From positions 1 through 54,522 of the forward strand of contig NZ_BBJM01000010.1 in assembly GCF_000740055.1 (NCBI RefSeq): a stretch of 54,522 bases of DNA, read 5' to 3'. How positions within the stretch are numbered: position 1 is the stretch's first letter; each line of letters starts with the position of its first letter. Made by a program: the position numbers and the translations under genes. This stretch comes from Secundilactobacillus oryzae JCM 18671 (GTDB taxonomy: Bacteria; Bacillota; Bacilli; Lactobacillales; Lactobacillaceae). A model generated the notes under the pieces. The model did not search any database. It was not told the origin of the DNA and was given only the letters and a program-made list of their open reading frames with translations. Positions 54,021 through 54,522 of the stretch are shown piece by piece.

Positions 54021-54522
54021 ATTGCAAATTTAATCCGAATTTTTGGAAAAATTTGTCAGCATAACCTGATACGGTGTTTGCCAGTCGAGTATTTTAAGCG
54101 GTCTCTGGTTAATTTGGAGTAACGTCGTCGTTAAATCTTGAGCACTAATGTGCTCAAAACGAGTCCCCTTAGGATAAAAATAACGTAAATTCCGATTAAA
54201 GCGTTCATTACTACCACGTTCAGCTGGAGTATAAGCATGGCAGTAATAGGTCTTAATACCATATTGTGATTCAAGTGATACTAGCCCACTAAACTCAGTG
54301 CCACGGTCCACAGTAAAGCTGTGCACCGGACCATTAAAAGTTGTTAGGAACTTAGTTAGTGCTTCATTAACAGTCGCTGTCGTCCGATCTTTTAACCGGT
54401 ATGCCCAAAGGAACCGTGATTTTCGATCGATTAAAGTTAATAAAACTGCCTTACTATGCCCACGAGGACCAACGACTGTATCTAGTTCAAAATCGCCGAT
54501 GCGATTACGTTGATTAATCATC
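54015..54522 (-). mobile_element. IS30-family insertion sequence, right part of the window
   Basis: The transposase reads leftward and is cut by the window edge. The inner 163 residues contain the DDE catalytic residues: Asp in ELDTVVG, Asp in TVDRGTEF, and Glu in SNERFNRNL. A typical IS30 transposase has 300-350 residues. The element probably ends near 54015, where TGGTAGATTGCAAATTTAA resembles a terminal inverted repeat. Confidence 0.85.
54030..54521 (-). CDS. IS30-family transposase, C-terminal part
   Basis: The sequence gives the last 163 residues, ending NFSKNSD at 54030. The integrase-like core is present with the DDE residues; the N-terminal helix-turn-helix lies beyond base 54522. 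The Met at 54521 is internal and not a real start. Confidence 0.85.
   Translation of the reverse strand: MINQRNRIGDFELDTVVGPRGHSKAVLLTLIDRKSRFLWAYRLKDRTTATVNEALTKFLTTFNGPVHSFTVDRGTEFSGLVSLESQYGIKTYYCHAYTPAERGSNERFNRNLRYFYPKGTRFEHISAQDLTTTLLQINQRPLKILDWQTPYQVMLTNFSKNSD

Noticed and set aside
1-54522. CRISPR arrays, tRNA or rRNA genes
   Set aside because: I saw no spaced direct repeats of CRISPR type and no tRNA cloverleaf or rRNA segment in the window.

Overview
The window looks like a chromosomal segment of a low-to-mid GC Gram-positive lactic acid bacterium of the family Lactobacillaceae. The evidence is gene content and style: a PepX X-prolyl dipeptidase, an Opp oligopeptide system, an L-2-hydroxyisocaproate dehydrogenase, a choloylglycine hydrolase-family enzyme, a WxL/DUF916 surface locus, strong AGGAGG-type ribosome binding sites, and frequent TTG or GTG starts. 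I cannot fix the genus. Both ends run into insertion sequences: the 5' end of an IS1182-type transposase at base 1 and an IS30-type transposase at the right edge. The segment may therefore be a contig bounded by repeats.

Layout. 1-4.9 kb: IS1182 fragment, a secreted NlpC/P60 wall hydrolase with a perfect WalR-type box, an MMPL-type exporter, a small unknown gene with a near-consensus promoter, and a CorA-type channel with a GQN instead of GMN motif. 5-8.9 kb: choloylglycine hydrolase-family protein, GH73 glucosaminidase, a TerC-family protein coupled to thioredoxin, and a 3-hydroxyisobutyrate dehydrogenase-type reductase. 8.9-11.9 kb (minus strand): a three-gene ABC importer of the TrpXYZ type behind a structured leader that contains a terminator and a competing pairing. 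12-16.2 kb: DUF916 protein and a large WxL-like surface protein broken by one in-frame TGA. 16.2-19.4 kb: CAAX protease, ABC-F ATPase, L,D-transpeptidase. 19.5-24.5 kb: phnDCEE phosphonate-type importer coupled to a 5'-nucleotidase-like phosphatase. 24.6-32.8 kb: DUF1275 protein, prolyl iminopeptidase-type hydrolase, DegV, PepX, an orphan OppA-like lipoprotein, a guanylate kinase-like protein and a Fur-family regulator with a Zur-like box. 32.9-34.1 kb: a Ser-rich one-pass protein followed by an uncharacterised two-TM protein. 34.2-37.3 kb: glnQHMP-type importer behind a compact three-way-junction leader. 37.4-39.7 kb: L-HicDH and HflX. 40-47.5 kb: oppA, a broken second oppA, oppBCDF. 47.5-47.9 kb: a gene-free, hairpin-rich stretch. 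47.9-53.7 kb: histidine phosphatase, HelD, CoaA, GuaA. 53.7-54.5 kb: paired hairpins, an ORF cut off by the IS30 element, and the element itself.

How the genes fit together: peptide use is the dominant theme (Opp, a third OppA-like protein, PepX, a prolyl iminopeptidase-like enzyme, and HicDH for 2-keto acids made from branched-chain amino acids), followed by cell-wall remodelling (NlpC/P60, GH73, YkuD) and nutrient import. Two genes carry clean nonsense mutations (the WxL protein and the second oppA), which suggests recent decay. The most interesting unexplained signals are RNA-level: the leader of the TrpX-like operon, the leader of glnQ, and the structured gap after oppF.
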